Below, in pieces: positions 61,035-64,000 of a stretch of DNA of 64,000 nt (the first letter of the stretch is position 1; every line of letters starts with the position of its first letter). The stretch comes from Parus major. Its lineage: Eukaryota; Chordata; Aves; Passeriformes; Paridae. Where the stretch lies: positions 1-64,000 of the forward strand of contig NC_031796.1 of the NCBI RefSeq assembly GCF_001522545.3, read 5' to 3'. The position numbers were made by a program, and so were the translations under genes. The notes below the pieces were generated by a model. That model was not told where the DNA came from. It did no database searches and saw only the letters and a program-made list of their open reading frames with translations.

Positions 61035-61143
61035 CTCCTCCTCCTCCTCCTCCTCCTCCTCCTCCTCCTCCTNNNNNNNNNNNNNNNNNNNNNNNNNNNN
61101 NNNNNNNNNNNNNNNNNNNNNNNNNNNNNNNNNNNNNTCCTCC
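61035..61143. repeat. TCC microsatellite with assembly gap
   Basis: A pure CTC/TCC run from 61035 reaches a block of 65 N at 61073-61137 and resumes as TCCTCC after it. The true repeat length is unknown. ORFs predicted across it (poly-Ser, poly-Leu, poly-Pro, poly-Arg or poly-Gly, depending on frame) are artefacts of the repeat. Confidence 0.95.
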
Positions 61144-62127
61144 GGAATGAGTGTTCATTTACATATTGTACATTTATATGTGCAGGGATAATTTTATTCA
61201 TCACTGTACTTGGCTGTTGCTATTTTTTCTACTGAATGACAGATTGCAAGCATTGGGATTCTCTCAGAAAGAGCACGTGTGTGAATGCCTATGAAGAGAG
61301 TGATATGGGGAGAAGATTAGCAAGACATTTAGGAAAAAAATTGCGTTTTGCTAACAAAAACCTAGCCTAGATGTTTCGGTTTGGATTTTCAGAGGCCTGA
61401 TTCCTGCTGTATCTAGTCTGAATTAGCTGCTTCAGTGTCTTCAAAGACATGGGCCTGGGGGACTGGTTTCACTGCAAATCCTCTCTTTGAGAGCATTCCT
61501 CCCTTGTGTTTGGGGAATGTGGGAGCTTTCCCTAAGAATAAAATTCATATTAATCAGTAGGACTATTCCTATAAACCAGTGGGTCCAGGCAGTTAATAGC
61601 AGCCTCATTCCTAAAGAAAATGTGTATTTTTTCACTAGATCCTTCAGAGATGGTGAGAGCAGGACTGAGCAGGATGGAGACTTGCTCTTCCCAGTGGTGC
61701 CAGTAAGGACCCACCACTGTGGTTCTCAACACCCTCCAGGTCCATCTGGGCTAGGATCCTCACACACAACATTCCCTGTGCCACCATCACCCATGTCATT
61801 TGTAGTGCTGGCGTCTTGTCTTCTCCCATCCCTCATGGGCTACTCTTGCATCTCTTGCGAGTAGCCATGAGGCTACTTCTCTGTATCCTCAGCAAATGGT
61901 TTGGTATTCTTTGATGTTAACTGTAATTGTGGGACTAAAAAGCTCAAATTTCTCTACTTGAAAACTTTATTGTTTCTTGTTTAGTGGTGATAAACCCAGA
62001 TTAATGATTTCAGCCCCCAGGACCGCTTGTTCTCTCCAAATTTTTGTACCCGCTCAGCTGGGTGTGAGCATGAGAGATGATGAGGCACAGCTTCAGGGGT
62101 GGGAGTGCTGGGAGGAAGCTGTCAGTG

Positions 62128-62294
62128 CTGGCACATGTGGGAAGTGGTGAAGTCACTACTCCTGGAAGTGCTCAAAAAAATGTGTGGCTCTGGCACTTAA
62201 CTACACCGTTTAGTGTGGAATGTGACGGTGTTGCAAGGATGATGGCTGGATTTGATCATCTTCAAGCTCTTTTCCAGCCGACGATTATGTGATG
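62128..62294 (+). mobile_element. CR1 LINE fragment, sense, diverged
   Basis: Sense copy of the same subfamily as at 54790: gtggtgaagtcactactcctggaagtgctcaaaaaaatgtgtggctctggcacttaactacaccgtttagtg, ggctggatttgatcatcttcaagctcttttccagcc, tail acgattatgtgat. Confidence 0.85.
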
Positions 62295-62299
62295 TGAGC

Positions 62300-62492
62300 A
62301 TGGTGAGGCCCTAGCACAAGTTCCCAAGGCAGCTGGGGCTGCCCCTGGATCCGTGGAAGTGTCCAAGGCCAGGCTGGACGGGGCTTGGAGAAACCTGGTC
62401 TAGTGGAAGGTTACCCTGCCCATGGGCATGGCAGTGGCAACTGGATGATCTTCAATGTCCCTTCCAGCCCAGGCCATTCTGGGATTCTGTGT
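62300..62492 (+). mobile_element. CR1 LINE fragment directly behind another
   Basis: Sense 3' part: cacaagttcccaaggcagctggggctgcccctggatccgtggaagtgtccaaggccaggctggacggggcttggagaaacctggtctagtggaaggttaccctgcccatgg, tail ccattctgggattctgtg. It belongs to another subfamily than the copy that ends only a few bases upstream. Confidence 0.9.
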
Positions 62493-63343
62493 TTAAAAAT
62501 GAAATAAATCATCAATGGGAAGGATTTTTGATCTCTAAAGTTTCAGTTGCTGAGCCCCGGCTCAGCAGCTCTGGTTGTGCTGGGTGCAACAATGGCTGTT
62601 CTCTCCCTCACTGTGTATTGTTCTGTTTGGGCACATGGATTAAGTGAAAAGCACTTAACATGCTTTATACCAGGTAATGGTTCTGGTAAATAATGCATTT
62701 TTCTCCAGTGTTGCACATGGAATACAAATTTGGCCTTGCTCATAGCTTGTGATGGCAGGTGTGTGTGAGTTGTCTTTCTCTGCTCTGCTGTACCTGAAGA
62801 TGCTTTGCGTGCTCTGCCAGCCTCCCTTGCCCAGCAATGCCTGGGTTATGGATTAATTTGGGAATGTTCTCCTGTCTCTGGGAGGCCTGGAAGGATCTGT
62901 GTTGGTGTCAGTGCCACTCAGCCACCTGATGGTGCTGTAGTTTGGCTCATCTCATCCTTGCTGTGCAAGGACAGAGCTCCTCACGTGTTTGGGGCTGCAC
63001 ACACCTGGGGGTACTCTGTTTTCACAGATGTGAGTTTGGGTCCTTATTAGTGTCCAGCCATTTCCCTTAATAATTTCAAGTATTTCAATTCCAGTTATTT
63101 GCACACACTGCAGAATCATGTTGTTTTGGTGCAATTCTCCCAGCACAAACGTGTCTGAGCTGAATGTGATCCTGTCAGAAATTTGTACCGTGTGCTCATT
63201 GTGAACAATGAAACCTGTTCCCAGCCAAGGGGGTGCTGCAGCTTTAAAGCATCTTAGGGCTTACAGCCATTTAGTATAAATTGTTCCCAGAATCCATGTC
63301 ACAGCTCCTTATATGGTGCTGCCTTTTTTTCTTTTCCTCTTAG

Positions 63344-63504
63344 TTGCCATGACAACAGCAGCACTGCACCATTCATCGGCTCTGGTCCTGGGCTGCATCA
63401 CCAGCCCGCCAGCTTACTCCAAAATGTTCGGGAGACCATCCGTGAATCGGTCACCCTGGTCTCCTGATCCATTATTTCCCAGTTCTTTCAGCAGTTTGCT
63501 CTAG
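63344..63504 (+). CDS. Weak candidate further exon with stop codon
   Basis: A very good acceptor-like stretch (CCTTTTTTTCTTTTCCTCTTAG) precedes 63344. In the frame that continues from phase 1 (G|TT = Val) the sequence is open for about 53 residues and ends with TAG at 63502-63504. An ATTAAA lies at 63607. This could be an alternative last exon, giving a short protein of about 160 residues, but the sequence shows no clear similarity to anything I know. A chance ORF is just as likely. Confidence 0.2.
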
Positions 63505-64000
63505 GAAAGGAGCAAATTAGGCTGCGCCACAGAAAGAAACTAAAAATCCTTTCTTTTACCCCCAAGGGAGGCGTAGAGGCTACATTTGCCGCAACGTTCT
63601 GGTAGGAATTAAAGCATCTCTATAGCACTGGGAGACTTGATGAAGAGGGAAGGCTGTGTGTCCTTAAACTTCTCTGGAATCCTCCTGGAGCACGCTTCCT
63701 GGCACCCAGAGGATGTGCAGGTGATGCTTGTAGGGGCAGCAGGCACTGCAGGGAGGACGGTGCTTGTGATTTTGGGAACAGAGCTTGACATCAGCAGCAG
63801 GAGGTGTCACCTGTAACATCACCCTGACGTGGGGAGCAGCAGGATGGAGCCAGCGCTAGGGAGAGGGAGGGATCAGAGGAGGATCTGTGCCAGAGTGCTC
63901 TCCAGGCAGCGGTACCCCTGAATTCCCAGACTGGCTGACTGCGCTGTTGGGCTGCATGCGCAGGGAATGGCGAGAGCAAGCAAAGCCCTGTGAGTATTTG

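Larger units (their letters stand above)
57048..64000 (+). other. Intron or downstream region of the gene
   Basis: No further strong coding exon was found. It holds CR1 fragments (58655, 59778, 62128, 62300), an interrupted TCC microsatellite with a gap (61035-61143) and one weak exon candidate (63344). ORFs elsewhere, such as 57911-58252, have no recognisable domain. Confidence 0.5.

Noticed and set aside
60926..61235. ORFs with long poly-Arg, poly-Gly, poly-Pro, poly-Ser or poly-Leu runs
   Set aside because: They are translations of the TCC microsatellite and the N gap in all frames.
1..64000. CRISPR arrays, bacterial operons, tRNA or rRNA genes
   Set aside because: None was seen. Regularly spaced identical repeats, cloverleaf-like boxes and rRNA words are absent, and the sequence is clearly from a bird nuclear genome.

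Overview
The window reads as 64 kb of bird nuclear genome, most likely a songbird or other neoavian species. The evidence is about twenty truncated CR1 LINE fragments ending in the typical 'ATTCTATGAT'-like tail (seen here in both orientations), solo LTRs of a type I associate with passerine endogenous retroviruses, two CpG islands in an otherwise AT-rich background, and short exons separated by very long introns. It is not bacterial or viral: no operons and no long intact ORFs were seen. Nearly all ORFs of 60 to 200 codons are chance ORFs or run through repeats.

Layout. Positions 1-980 hold a small CpG island (about 110-460) with a CGGCT-type minisatellite, followed by a decayed tandem repeat. 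Positions 980-6770 look intergenic, with two CR1 fragments, a perfect RFX-type X-box, a palindrome and a poly(A) run. At 6769-7210 a CR1 fragment lies directly against a large CpG island (about 7210-8480). I read this island as the promoter and non-coding first exon of a plus-strand gene; its best splice donor follows position 7955.

The rest of the window looks like the 5' end of that gene. A candidate non-coding exon lies at 28343-28405. The first coding exon is 36398-36497 (ATG at 36431, with an in-frame upstream stop), followed by coding exons at 52787-52858 and 56868-57047. The three coding exons join in phase 1 throughout and give a 106-residue N-terminus rich in Ser, Pro and Arg. The protein has no domain I can name, and I do not recognise the gene. 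The C-terminal part should lie beyond 57 kb or outside the window. A weak further exon candidate is at 63344-63504.

The introns hold CR1 fragments, a solo LTR interrupted by a second solo LTR with a 6-bp target duplication (22225-23313), another probable LTR (33889-34195), a 95-bp direct duplication (19504 and 20903), microsatellites, a 92-bp polypyrimidine tract (44921-45012) and an assembly gap inside a TCC repeat (61073-61137).

The main things to check are the identity of the gene, its cassette-like phase-1 exons with a second in-frame donor, and the nested LTR. I saw no clear sign of a wholly new biological system.
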